Assembly (NCBI GenBank): GCA_964536805.1
Contig: CAZHYQ010000005.1
Coordinates: 62,001 to 126,000 of the forward strand
DNA length: 64,000 nucleotides
Source: Longilinea sp964536805
Lineage (GTDB): Bacteria; Chloroflexota; Anaerolineae; Anaerolineales; Anaerolineaceae
Direction: 5' to 3'
The notes under the pieces: model-generated
What the model was told of the DNA's origin: nothing
Seen by the model: only the letters and a program-made list of their open reading frames with translations
Databases searched by the model: none
Program-made: the position numbers and the translations under genes
Shown here: in pieces, positions 25,386-33,984 of the stretch
How positions within the stretch are numbered: the stretch's first letter is position 1
How the letters are laid out: each line of letters begins with the position of its first letter

Positions 25386-26519
25386 TTAGTGTGAGATGGC
25401 GGAGAGAATCTCAGCGCCAAATGTGCGAAAACGGTATGGGACGCTTTCCATAATCTTTCGGAGAGCATCCAAATCCTGGGGGTTGGCTTCAGCGATGGCT
25501 TGCATGACATCGCGCGGCAGGATGACATCTGATTCAACCAGCAGCTTCTGGCCGGTTTCCTTGCGCCAGGCACGCAAGGCATCCTGCCGGTTGGCCAATT
25601 CTTCGTCGCGGTGGCGGTTGCGGCGCGGCCGCAGCGGCGCTGCCGCAAGCTGCCCCTGTTGAATGGCGTTCAACAGTCCATCGGCATGGCGTTCCAGCAG
25701 GCGCGAACTGATGGAATCGATCTCCATCAATTCAGCCCGGTTCTGCGGGGAGGCCAGCGCCAATTCAACCAGGGCCGAATTGCTCAGAACCTTGAATTGG
25801 GGTTGATTGGACTGGCGCGCGCGGGTGTCGCGGTAGTTGCACAGCGCCTGAAGTACGGCCGCCTGGCGCGGCGTGATCTCGGTGTGGCCGGCCAGTCGCC
25901 AACAAGCATCGGCAGGATTATCGACTGCCGGAATGGCGGTCTGGCAAAGGCGCGAAAAATCTTCCTTTGCCAATTCCAGCCGGTTCGCCTCGGCTAGTTC
26001 AGCCTGAAGGCGGTGGCGCAGTGCGATTAAATAGTGGCTGTCAAAGCGCGCATAGGTTTTTTGGGCTGGCGGCAGCGGCCGCTGTCCCCAGTTGGCGCGT
26101 TGGTAGCGTTTATCGAGCTGAATGCCGAATTCGGATTCCAACACTGAACCAAGGCCGACCGCCTGTTTGCCCAGGATACGGGCGGCCACCATCGTATCAA
26201 AAAGATTGACAAAAGTGAATCCAAAATCGCGCTTGAGGCAGATGATGTCGTATTCCGCCGCATGGAAGATTTTTTCGGTGCGCGGATCGGCAAAAACGGG
26301 TCCAAGCGGAGAAAGGTCGGAGAAAGACAACGGATCGATTAGATAATCCTTGCTCTCGGTGGAAATCTGGATCAGGCAGACTTGTTCCTGGTAGGCGAAA
26401 AGGCTGTTGGATTCGGTGTCCACCGCCAGATAGGGTGTACCCGCGAAATCAGCGACGATGCGCGCCAACCGGTTGTAGGAATCGACCCAGATGGGCTCTT
26501 TTAGTTCGGCATTCAACAT
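25386..26519 (-). CDS. RNase D-like 3'-5' exonuclease with HRDC domain
   Basis: A 377-residue DEDDy-type exonuclease. Seen: Exo I AVDTES (Asp and Glu), Exo II HAAEYDIICLKRDFGF, Exo III YARFDSHYL (Tyr-x3-Asp), then an HRDC-type helical nucleic-acid-binding region (DALRAWRKETGQKLLVESDVILP) near residues 310-350. RNase D trims the 3' ends of tRNA and other stable RNAs. ATG 26519 is chosen from the conserved N-terminus; there is no ribosome-binding site, and a TATAAT sits exactly 7 bp upstream, so the message may be leaderless. It is divergent from the response-regulator gene and followed at 10 bp by the beta-CASP gene. Confidence 0.92.
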   Translation of the reverse strand: MLNAELKEPIWVDSYNRLARIVADFAGTPYLAVDTESNSLFAYQEQVCLIQISTESKDYLIDPLSFSDLSPLGPVFADPRTEKIFHAAEYDIICLKRDFGFTFVNLFDTMVAARILGKQAVGLGSVLESEFGIQLDKRYQRANWGQRPLPPAQKTYARFDSHYLIALRHRLQAELAEANRLELAKEDFSRLCQTAIPAVDNPADACWRLAGHTEITPRQAAVLQALCNYRDTRARQSNQPQFKVLSNSALVELALASPQNRAELMEIDSISSRLLERHADGLLNAIQQGQLAAAPLRPRRNRHRDEELANRQDALRAWRKETGQKLLVESDVILPRDVMQAIAEANPQDLDALRKIMESVPYRFRTFGAEILSAISH

Positions 26520-26526
26520 GGAAGAA

Positions 26527-26532
26527 ATTATA
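26527..26532 (-). promoter_or_regulatory. -10 element for a possibly leaderless RNase D message
   Basis: TATAAT on the minus strand (26532-26527) ends 7 bases before ATG 26519. With the usual 6-8 nt to the start point, transcription would begin at or next to the A of the ATG. The -35 side is weak (TTGTTA at a 15-bp spacer). Confidence 0.5.
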
Positions 26533-26653
26533 GCCTGAAACACACAATAACAACGAGATGAGCTTTTATTTGGTGCCAAATGCAGGTTCACGGGTTTTTT
26601 CGCTAGCGCGTGGTTTCTGGATATGGTATATTATTTTTAATCCAGGAGGGTTT

Positions 26654-27331
26654 ATGAACGAGCGCATCCTCATAATTGAAGACGATGAAGCCATTTTACG
26701 CGTGCTCCGGCGCGCCCTGGCCTATGAAGGTTACCGGGTGGACACCGCTGTGGATGGCGAGAGCGGCTTGACTCAAGCCAGGGACCATCATCCTGATCTT
26801 GTGATCCTCGATTGGATGCTGCCAGGCATGGATGGGTTGGAAGTGTGCCAACGGCTGCGCGCAGGGGGGAGTATTCCGGTACTGATGCTTACCGCCAAGG
26901 ACACGCTGCAGGACCGCGTGCAGGGGCTGGATGCAGGCGCAGATGATTACATGGTTAAACCCTTTGAACTGGATGAACTGCTGGCGCGCATTCGAGCCTT
27001 GTTGCGCCGCACTCAACCCGAACGCGTGCCGCTGCTGACCTTCGCGGATCTGTCTTTGGATACCTCGACCCGCCAGGCATCGCGCCGCGGGCGAACAATA
27101 TCCCTTACTGCAAAAGAATACGATTTACTGGAACTCTTCATGCGCCATCCCCGCCAGGTGCTGACGCGCGAGATGATTTTTGACCGCGTGTGGGGTTATG
27201 ATTTTGGCGGCGAAAGCAACGTGCTGGACGTTTATATCCGCTATTTGCGCCAGAAGCTTGAAATCGAAGACGAATTGCGTTTGATCCATACCGTGAGAGG
27301 CGTCGGGTACGTGCTTCGAGAAACTCCGTAA
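26654..27331 (+). CDS. OmpR-family response regulator
   Basis: A 225-residue DNA-binding response regulator. Seen: receiver domain with acidic EDDE at residues 8-11, phospho-acceptor Asp53 in VILDWMLPG, Thr in MLTAKD and Lys102 in MVKPFE; then a winged-helix output domain with SLTAKEYDLLELFMRHP and VRGVGYVL. ATG 26654 follows AGGAGG at 4 bp; a longer frame from 26558 has no such site. Its stop overlaps the start of the sensor kinase gene by one base (TAATG). The regulon is unknown. Confidence 0.95.
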   Translation: MNERILIIEDDEAILRVLRRALAYEGYRVDTAVDGESGLTQARDHHPDLVILDWMLPGMDGLEVCQRLRAGGSIPVLMLTAKDTLQDRVQGLDAGADDYMVKPFELDELLARIRALLRRTQPERVPLLTFADLSLDTSTRQASRRGRTISLTAKEYDLLELFMRHPRQVLTREMIFDRVWGYDFGGESNVLDVYIRYLRQKLEIEDELRLIHTVRGVGYVLRETP

Positions 27332-28707
27332 TGTCCCTGCGATTGCGGTTTTCCTTGCTCTACACCAGCCTGCTGGGCGGCGTACTCCTGCTGTTCGGCG
27401 GGCTTGTTTATGGGCTGGTCAGCGTCATTCTGCTCAATCAAATCGATTACACGCTGACGCAGGAAGCCCAGGTGTTGATCTCGCGCTTGAAGGCAACTTC
27501 GGCCAATCAATTGGATCTCAACTCGGCGGCCATGTACGAGCCGACGCAGAATATTCTGATCCAGTTCTGGGATACCGGCCAGAATTTGCTGCTGGCAAGA
27601 CCGGCGCTGTTGCAAAGCGCCCTGGATGGCGATGGCTTGCACTCCGGCGTGCCGGTTTTCCACTCAGTGGAATCGAACGCCAAATATTATTTGCGCGTAC
27701 TCAGCGTGCCGGTAACCACGCCGCGCGGACCGGTTGGCGTGCTGCAGGTGGGCATCAACATGGGAATTGTAGTGGCCCTGCAGCGTTCGCTGGCGGTGGT
27801 GTTGGCGCTGCTCACCCTGGCGGGCATGTTCATCAGCGGCCTGGTGATCTGGTTTGTCACTGGCCGTGCTCTGGCACCGATTTCCACCCTGACCCGGGTT
27901 GCAACGGAAATTACCCGCGCGGATGACCTCTCCCGCCGCATTCCCACCCAGGGCATCTCAAACGACGAGGTCGGGCGGTTGGTGGTTTCTTTTAACGACA
28001 CGCTCGAACGGCTGGAACAACTCTTCACCACCCAAAGCCGGTTCCTGGCCGACGTGAGTCATGAACTGCGCACGCCGTTAACGGTGATCAAAGGCAATTT
28101 GAGCCTGATGCGGCGTATGAAAGAGGTTGATGAAGAATCAATGGCTTCGATCAGTGAAGAAGTCGACCGGCTGACACGCCTGGTGGGCGATTTGCTTTTG
28201 CTGGCGCAGGCTGAATCCGGGCGGTTGCCGCTGCAATTGGGTCCGGTGGAGTTGGATGGTTTGCTGCTGGATGTGGTGCAACAAATTCAGCCGCTGGCTG
28301 GAGAGCGGCGATTGGTCGTCTCGGAAATCGACGAGGTTGAAATCACCGGCGACCGCGATAAACTTCGCCAGGTCTTGCTTAATTTGATCGGCAATGCCAT
28401 TCAATATACCCCGGCAGGCAGTAAAGTTTTTCTACGGTTAAGCAAGGATGCGACCTCCGGCCATATTGAAATTTCGGATACGGGTCCAGGAATTTCTCCA
28501 GAAGATCTGCCGCATATTTTTGAACGCTTTTACCGCGGCGAACGTTCGCGCAAACGCAGTCCTGGCACAGGGTTTGGCCTGGGTCTTTCCATCGCTTATT
28601 GGATCGTCAAAAACCATAACGGCACCATCGATGTGAAATCGCAGGAAGGCAGCGGAACGACTTTTATTATCCGGCTGCCGTTGATGGGTCCGGAAGACCA
28701 CAAATGA
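27331..28707 (+). CDS. Membrane sensor histidine kinase
   Basis: A 458-residue HisKA-type kinase, partner of the preceding regulator. Seen: two membrane segments (residues about 8-36 and 153-180) flanking a sensor domain of about 115 residues, a HAMP linker (GRALAPISTLTRVATEI), phospho-acceptor His244 in DVSHELRTPL, and ATP-binding N box (LLNLIGNAIQYTP), DTGPGISPEDL and GFGLGLSIAYWIVKNH. The periplasmic domain is not recognised, so the signal cannot be named. The one-base overlap with the regulator stop means tight coupling. Confidence 0.95.
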   Translation: MSLRLRFSLLYTSLLGGVLLLFGGLVYGLVSVILLNQIDYTLTQEAQVLISRLKATSANQLDLNSAAMYEPTQNILIQFWDTGQNLLLARPALLQSALDGDGLHSGVPVFHSVESNAKYYLRVLSVPVTTPRGPVGVLQVGINMGIVVALQRSLAVVLALLTLAGMFISGLVIWFVTGRALAPISTLTRVATEITRADDLSRRIPTQGISNDEVGRLVVSFNDTLERLEQLFTTQSRFLADVSHELRTPLTVIKGNLSLMRRMKEVDEESMASISEEVDRLTRLVGDLLLLAQAESGRLPLQLGPVELDGLLLDVVQQIQPLAGERRLVVSEIDEVEITGDRDKLRQVLLNLIGNAIQYTPAGSKVFLRLSKDATSGHIEISDTGPGISPEDLPHIFERFYRGERSRKRSPGTGFGLGLSIAYWIVKNHNGTIDVKSQEGSGTTFIIRLPLMGPEDHK

Positions 28708-28713
28708 AAAACA

Positions 28714-28743
28714 AACCGGCGCAGGGGTGAGCCTGCGCCGGTT
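28714..28743 (+). terminator. Terminator after the two-component operon
   Basis: A perfect 12-bp stem AACCGGCGCAGG / CCTGCGCCGGTT, 6-nt loop, followed by TT. It begins 6 bp after the kinase stop. Confidence 0.85.
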
Positions 28744-28768
28744 TTCGCGGGGGATAACCAGAAGTTTT

Positions 28769-29542
28769 TTAGAAGCGGCGGACGGGTGAATTGGCTGGAT
28801 TCTCGTTGTGGGTAGGTCGGTGCGATGGGTGCTGCTGCGGGGTCATACTCACACTGTGGTAGGTAGGCTCTGGCCGCGGAGCAGGTTCCAAATTTTTTGC
28901 AGCTTGCCGCAGGGTGGAGGCAAATGAAGAGGAGCGGTGCACGGCGGCTGAATTGGCCAGGTTGACCGGCTGTACGTTCGTGACAATGCCTGCACTGCGC
29001 GCCGGGCGGGCATAAGGCCGCTGTACATCACTGCCAAAGAGGTGGTCGCCCGCTACCGAAAGCGTCCCGATGATGAGAATGCGGATGACCCAGACCATCA
29101 GCGCCACGAATACCGGGATGATTTTCGTGAGCGTGTTGGCATCGATGACGGCCGTGCTTTGCAGACTGTGGTTGATGATGGCCATTGAGATGCCCCACCA
29201 GGTGAGGCCGGCATTCATGGTTGCAGCCAGCAGCCAGGCGCCAAACAGGTACCAGACCTCTTTGGGCTCATCCGATCCTTGCTGGGGGGTGAACAATCGG
29301 GCAATCCCGGCAAAGTCGATGCCGCAGAAGGCCACAGCCAAAATGGTAGCCCATTGCACGCCGGCAAAGCTTAAATTGCCGAGCAGATCGCGCAGGGCAA
29401 AATCAGTGGTGCTGTAATTGAAGATTTCAAACGCCAGCAACGCGCCAATGATCAAACCGCCGGTCACGATTCCCGGCCGGATGTGCAGGCGGCGCAAGGC
29501 ATTGATGGGATTCATTGAAGGGCGAGACTCTGCGTAATTCAT
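28769..29542 (-). CDS. Small polytopic membrane protein, unknown function
   Basis: A 257-residue protein with four hydrophobic segments (about residues 25-45, 57-78, 95-120 and 140-165) and a long polar C-terminal tail rich in Ser, Pro, His and Asn (PEPTYHSVSMTPQQHPSHRP). I do not recognise the family. ATG 29542 is chosen because AAGGAG lies 8 bp upstream; the frame extends to 29590 without such a site. It is a single gene, convergent with the two-component operon, and is preceded by an AT-rich gap at 29590-29640 that may hold its promoter. Confidence 0.7.
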   Translation of the reverse strand: MNYAESRPSMNPINALRRLHIRPGIVTGGLIIGALLAFEIFNYSTTDFALRDLLGNLSFAGVQWATILAVAFCGIDFAGIARLFTPQQGSDEPKEVWYLFGAWLLAATMNAGLTWWGISMAIINHSLQSTAVIDANTLTKIIPVFVALMVWVIRILIIGTLSVAGDHLFGSDVQRPYARPARSAGIVTNVQPVNLANSAAVHRSSSFASTLRQAAKNLEPAPRPEPTYHSVSMTPQQHPSHRPTHNENPANSPVRRF

Positions 29543-29685
29543 TTGGGACTCCTTGGGTGAGCGAAAAGGAAGAAATGATTGATTACGCATAGAGTATAGA
29601 ACAATAATTCTAATATGTCAATAGGCAAATTGAACAAATGTTTCAATAATTCAGGCGCAAAAATAGCCAGAATGCAATCAATCGC

Positions 29686-31473
29686 TTAAACAGGCGTATC
29701 GGAGTCTTTAGAGGCGTCCAGCGCCATTTCGATGAATAGCGATGCCGACCAGCCGAACATGCTGGCAGCCTGCGGACCCGGTGCGCCAGTCTCGGGATGA
29801 TAGAACTCGTAGATATCGGCTTGGCCCATGACCAACGCCAGGGTGCGGCGGCGCAACTCGCGGGCGATATCGGAAAAACCGGAACGTTCCAATCCTTCTG
29901 CCATCATGTAATTGACATTGATCCAGGTTGGACCGCGCCACATTTGTTGAGGATTGTATTTGGGATCGTTGACAGCCACCGTGGGGATGGGGTAATTTGT
30001 CCAGAATTCAGCCGGGTCGGTCAGGTGCGCAACGCACGGGCGGGCAATTTTCTCCGGCAGCCGTCCGGTGATCAATGGGAACAAATTGAAAGGCGTGCGC
30101 ACTGGAATGTTCTTTCCCTTTTGTTGAGCCCAAAACAGTCCAGCTTTTTCGTCCCAGAGGTGGGCAATCATGCGCTGCAAATGCGCTTCGGCCTGCATTT
30201 CCCAGGATTGCGCTTCTGCTGGAAGTCCGATTGCGCCGGCAATCCTTCCCAGGTTTTCCATCTGCATAACCAGGTAGGTATTCAAATCCGGCGAGGTGAC
30301 CGGCATGCCGGCATCCCAAATCGGGTTATCGTCCAATCCCGAAGAGAATGGATGGGTGTACTCGCACAATCCGTCACCGTCCAGGTCGCAATTTTCAAAC
30401 CACCAGCGGTTCCAGCGCACAACCGGTTCATACAGTTCTTCAAGGAATTCGCGGTCCCCATCGGTCTGGTACAACTTCCACAACACCCAGGCCAACAGCG
30501 GCGGTTTGGTGACGTCCGCATCCACCGGGAAGGTCAGGTGGGTAATGGTACCTTCATCATGGATGGCATCCGGGATCATCCCGTCCGGGCGCTGGTGGTC
30601 TAGTACCACCCGGATTTGATCCTGGGCAAGCCGGCGGTCGATATGCCGGTAGGCCAGGGCGTGAAAAAAAGCATCCCACTGCCAGACGCCGACATAATGG
30701 ATTTTGGAGGGCGTCATTGCCTCGCGTGTAATAAAATAACGGGTAGAAATTAACCCCGCCCGCATGATCCACCAGGAATACAAATATTGTTGAAGGTAAG
30801 GCTCAGCAACTGACGGAGTTGCAGTAAACCAATCCTCCCACCGCCGGGCGGCTTCTTCAAAAGCGGAATCAACATCGGGAATGTAGCGGTTGTAGCCCAG
30901 GCGGGGAGTGAGGTTCATCAACAGCCCGCTGCGCGAACCGGCGGCGACTGTCAGGTGAACTTCCAATAGATCGGGCTCCACCAGTTGAATCTGGTTGGTC
31001 GCAATCAACCGGTTGGTGGTGTAGGCCAGGTTGCGGCGAATATCGCCGGTCTTGCGCAGCACGCCGCCGCGCCGGTCGGCAACTCCCTGGTCGACATGCA
31101 TGCGAAAACGCAGGCCGCAGGCCGATTCGGGCAAAGCCAGCAGCAAGGTTTCGGCGTCCTCAAATGCAATGGCAAATTCGCCCAGGCGGGTTTGGAAGTT
31201 CAGGCGGTGGGGGAAGGTTTCGAGTTCGTATGGAAGATCGCGGCCTTGTATGTCGGTAAAACTAAGGTTTTCGACGATGGGGGGCCGCAGGCGGTAACCA
31301 GACAGGCGTGGATCGATCTTGTTCCAGCGTTCCACCAGCCGGATGCACAGCCCATGGTCGTTCTTCATCAAAAGCAGGCGAGAACCGCGCTCGGTGAAGG
31401 GGATATGCTCGAGGTCAATCCGGTTGCGCTGCAGATCGAGGAATTGATCGTACTTTGGCATGGCAGCTTTCAT
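29686..31473 (-). CDS. GH63-type glycosylglycerate hydrolase (glucosylglycerate/mannosylglycerate hydrolase-like)
   Basis: A 595-residue protein with an N-terminal beta-domain and a C-terminal (alpha/alpha)6 barrel of the GH63 kind. Seen: general-acid candidate Asp267 in WQWDAFFHAL, substrate-contact GLDDNPIWDAG and MWRGPTWINVNYMM, and general-base candidate Glu556 in YEFYHPETG. Bacterial members include mannosylglycerate and glucosylglycerate hydrolases, which free the sugar and glycerate from the solute. The four genes upstream on the same strand include gpgS, so glucosylglycerate or a derivative is the probable substrate. No signal peptide is seen, so it is cytoplasmic. It overlaps the phosphatase gene by ATGA (31470-31473). 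Confidence 0.85.
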   Translation of the reverse strand: MKAAMPKYDQFLDLQRNRIDLEHIPFTERGSRLLLMKNDHGLCIRLVERWNKIDPRLSGYRLRPPIVENLSFTDIQGRDLPYELETFPHRLNFQTRLGEFAIAFEDAETLLLALPESACGLRFRMHVDQGVADRRGGVLRKTGDIRRNLAYTTNRLIATNQIQLVEPDLLEVHLTVAAGSRSGLLMNLTPRLGYNRYIPDVDSAFEEAARRWEDWFTATPSVAEPYLQQYLYSWWIMRAGLISTRYFITREAMTPSKIHYVGVWQWDAFFHALAYRHIDRRLAQDQIRVVLDHQRPDGMIPDAIHDEGTITHLTFPVDADVTKPPLLAWVLWKLYQTDGDREFLEELYEPVVRWNRWWFENCDLDGDGLCEYTHPFSSGLDDNPIWDAGMPVTSPDLNTYLVMQMENLGRIAGAIGLPAEAQSWEMQAEAHLQRMIAHLWDEKAGLFWAQQKGKNIPVRTPFNLFPLITGRLPEKIARPCVAHLTDPAEFWTNYPIPTVAVNDPKYNPQQMWRGPTWINVNYMMAEGLERSGFSDIARELRRRTLALVMGQADIYEFYHPETGAPGPQAASMFGWSASLFIEMALDASKDSDTPV

Positions 31474-32075
31474 CCGGATACCGTTTCGGAGGACGATATT
31501 TCCTGGTTGGCTGCCTCAGGCGGCCATTGCACTACTGTTGGATGGGCGTTGTGCGGCAAATGGTCATACACTTCGACAAGCGGAAGGTTTTTTGCCTTAC
31601 AAAATAATGCTGCCAGCGCCAAAGCATGCGAAACAATAATGATCCGTCCTTTTGGATAGGCTGCGGCAATTTCATCCGCAACCTGAATGACCCGCAACGC
31701 CACCTCGCCGGCACTCTCGCCATCCGGCGGACGAAATCCATAAGGGTTATTTCGCCGGGCAAGCATTTCCTCGCCATGAGCCGCCAGCAGGTCGCGATAG
31801 ATTTTACCCTCCCATTGGCCCTGGTTTATTTCACGCAAGCGCTCATCGATATGGACAGGCAGGTTCAAAGACCGGCCAATGGTTTCAGCGGTCACGCGGG
31901 CTCGCTGCAGGTCGCTGCTATAGATGGCATCAAAAGGTTGGCCGGCCAGCTCGGCAGCCAGCGTTTGCGCTTGAAGTATGCCGGCAGCATTTAAGGGCAC
32001 ATCCGCCTGCCCTTGATACCGTCCTTCCAAATTCCATTCCGTCTGTCCATGCCGTACCAGCCAAAGTGTGGTCAT
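31470..32075 (-). CDS. Histidine phosphatase, GpgP-like
   Basis: A 201-residue phosphatase of the histidine-phosphatase (phosphoglycerate-mutase-like) superfamily. Seen: the catalytic RHG motif in WLVRHGQTEWN (phospho-His9), Arg in YSSDLQRARVTAE, acid Glu in REINQGQWEG and the second His in IIVSHALAL. In mycobacteria the glucosyl-3-phosphoglycerate phosphatase GpgP belongs to this superfamily. Position between gpgS and the GH63 hydrolase makes that role likely here. Sequence alone would also allow a cobalamin-pathway or general phosphatase. It starts 82 bp after gpgS and overlaps the hydrolase start by 4 bp. Confidence 0.85.
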   Translation of the reverse strand: MTTLWLVRHGQTEWNLEGRYQGQADVPLNAAGILQAQTLAAELAGQPFDAIYSSDLQRARVTAETIGRSLNLPVHIDERLREINQGQWEGKIYRDLLAAHGEEMLARRNNPYGFRPPDGESAGEVALRVIQVADEIAAAYPKGRIIIVSHALALAALFCKAKNLPLVEVYDHLPHNAHPTVVQWPPEAANQEISSSETVSG

Positions 32076-32157
32076 AAACCGTTAAACCTCAATCTCGTCC
32101 CGTTTACCGAATTGTACTTCACCATTCGCTATTCAGATTCATGGCAAAAAGGTTGGC

Positions 32158-33984
32158 TCAGGAAGGATCCGGTATGCCGTGTTCCGCGCGGTATTCAGGC
32201 AGGTCAATCATCGGTGGCCGTTCCCTCTCAGCCACCTCTTCAACCTCCAGATAATAATTTCCGCCTTCAAACCGGATCAGCTTCATGGTTTTGTTGACAT
32301 CTTCCAGGATATGCTGGCCGTAACGGCTTTCCAGGCGGCGCATGACGGCCTGATGAATCTGAAAGGACATTTTTGAGAGCGCTTCAAGACTCTGGTTATG
32401 GTGGACGCGTTCAAGCAGATCGACCTGCGCAATGGCCGACAGGCCAAATTTCTCATATGTTTCAATCAGCAATCCAATTTCAACCCCGTAGCGCGAGAAG
32501 AAGTGCAATTGTTCCAATGCCTTGCGCCGCCCGCCGTATTCGCCCGATAGGGGTTGGATCACGCCGGACAATTCGGGGTAATATAGGTTGAGCAAAGGCC
32601 GTGCGGTCAGTTCAGTGACGCGTCCGCCGCCGCCTTTCTCCAGCACTTCCCCGCTTTTAAGCGGGCGTTGGTAAAACCCCTTGACGAATTGAACGCGCGG
32701 ATCATTCAGCAGCGGCCCCAAAACGCCGTAAACGAAGCGCGGGTGGATGTTGACGATATCGGTGTCAATCCACAGGACGATATCGCCGTGGGTGACCTGA
32801 AGGCTTTTCCACAATGCTTCGCCTTTGCCGATGCGGGCGCCGTAATTGGGCAATAATTTTTGATGGATGTGAACTGGCAGACCCAGGCTGGCAGCGATTT
32901 CGCGGGTTTGGTCAGTTGAGTCGGAATCAATTAACACAATTTCATCCAACAGCGGGATGTTATCCATCAAAGCACCCTTCACGGCGCGTATGACATTGCC
33001 GACATTATTGGCTTCGTTAAGCGCCGGCAACGCCAGGCTGATGGTGACGCCCAGTTTTTTCTTATGTTCCACCAGACGTTCGAGGTCAGCGAACTCGTTG
33101 GCATGGTAGGTGTTCTCCGCAAACCAGCGGTCGACCAAAAGCGAGATGGCATCCGAACCAGCCAGCTCACCTTCGGCGCCGGACCAGGCATTCGGTTGGG
33201 CGGCATGGGAGCGCAGAATAACGGCTCCACCAGGGGCTTTGAGCAGTAAATCCTCGGTGGAGCGCCCAATGGGTTGCGTTTCGGAATTCGGCCGGTTGGT
33301 GGCGCCCAGGACCAAAAGGTCGCTGTTGGCCGCCTGTTCCAGGATGGTCCGGATTGGATCCGTGGAAATCTCGCGGCGGTAGTGTACGCCGCGCAGGTTG
33401 GGCAAAATGCTTGCCAGGCCGCGGAATGGTGCTTCCATCAAATCGGGGGCATTGGGCGGGGCCAGGTTGAGAACCTGCACTTCTTTGTGCCGCAGTGATA
33501 GCGAAAAACGCAGCGCCAGCACGGCGTTCGGACCGCCACGAACAGGCGTGAGAATGCGCAGCATGCCGGCTGGCAGCGGTCCGCGGATGATGGCGATATT
33601 ACAAACCGGGTTTGCCATCAGTTCATTCAGAGTTTTTCCCAACGCCGTGCAGGTCTTTGGGTAATCCAGCAAAATCAATTCCACCGGGTCGCCGGCCAGT
33701 GCCGTCTGCAGTTCGGCCCAGGGGTCGTGTGCCACATAAACGCGCGATACGGCTGCGTTGGGCAAATCGCTGCGCAGTGCTTGCAGACGTTTACGAAGTT
33801 TTCGGGCGGTGGCTGCTTCTGCGGAGATGGACGAGTCCGGCGGTACGCGCACCAGGCCGACCAGGTGCGTTTCCCCGCCCAATTGACGCGCCAGTTCGAC
33901 GGTTGCGGTGCAATCTACTCCAGGCAAAACCGGCACGACGACCTGTTGAAATGGCCGAAAAACATGTTTACGTGGAGAAATCAT
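32158..33984 (-). CDS. gpgS: Glucosyl-3-phosphoglycerate synthase fused to universal-stress domains
   Basis: A 608-residue fusion. The first part (residues about 10-275) looks like two universal-stress-protein modules: VVVPVLPGVDCTATVELARQL, then RILTPVRGGPNAVLALRFSL and SDLLVLGATNRP. The second part (about 320-600) is a GT81 glucosyltransferase: ALPALNEANNVG, LIDSDSTDQT, the metal-binding WIDTDI, and the GpgS hallmarks GGGGRVTELTARPL, LSGEYGG and YGVEIGLLIETY. GpgS joins a glucosyl residue from a nucleoside-diphosphate glucose to 3-phosphoglycerate, the first step of glucosylglycerate synthesis. ATG 33984 is chosen: AGGA precedes it and it overlaps the upstream stop as ATGA. Mycobacterial enzymes have only the second part. 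Confidence 0.93.
   Translation of the reverse strand: MISPRKHVFRPFQQVVVPVLPGVDCTATVELARQLGGETHLVGLVRVPPDSSISAEAATARKLRKRLQALRSDLPNAAVSRVYVAHDPWAELQTALAGDPVELILLDYPKTCTALGKTLNELMANPVCNIAIIRGPLPAGMLRILTPVRGGPNAVLALRFSLSLRHKEVQVLNLAPPNAPDLMEAPFRGLASILPNLRGVHYRREISTDPIRTILEQAANSDLLVLGATNRPNSETQPIGRSTEDLLLKAPGGAVILRSHAAQPNAWSGAEGELAGSDAISLLVDRWFAENTYHANEFADLERLVEHKKKLGVTISLALPALNEANNVGNVIRAVKGALMDNIPLLDEIVLIDSDSTDQTREIAASLGLPVHIHQKLLPNYGARIGKGEALWKSLQVTHGDIVLWIDTDIVNIHPRFVYGVLGPLLNDPRVQFVKGFYQRPLKSGEVLEKGGGGRVTELTARPLLNLYYPELSGVIQPLSGEYGGRRKALEQLHFFSRYGVEIGLLIETYEKFGLSAIAQVDLLERVHHNQSLEALSKMSFQIHQAVMRRLESRYGQHILEDVNKTMKLIRFEGGNYYLEVEEVAERERPPMIDLPEYRAEHGIPDPS

Noticed and set aside
25376..25648. 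N-terminal extension of the beta-CASP protein by 91 residues
   Set aside because: The extension lies inside the RNase D-like gene in another frame and looks like a shadow. The conserved N-terminus begins at ATG 25375 with a ribosome-binding site.
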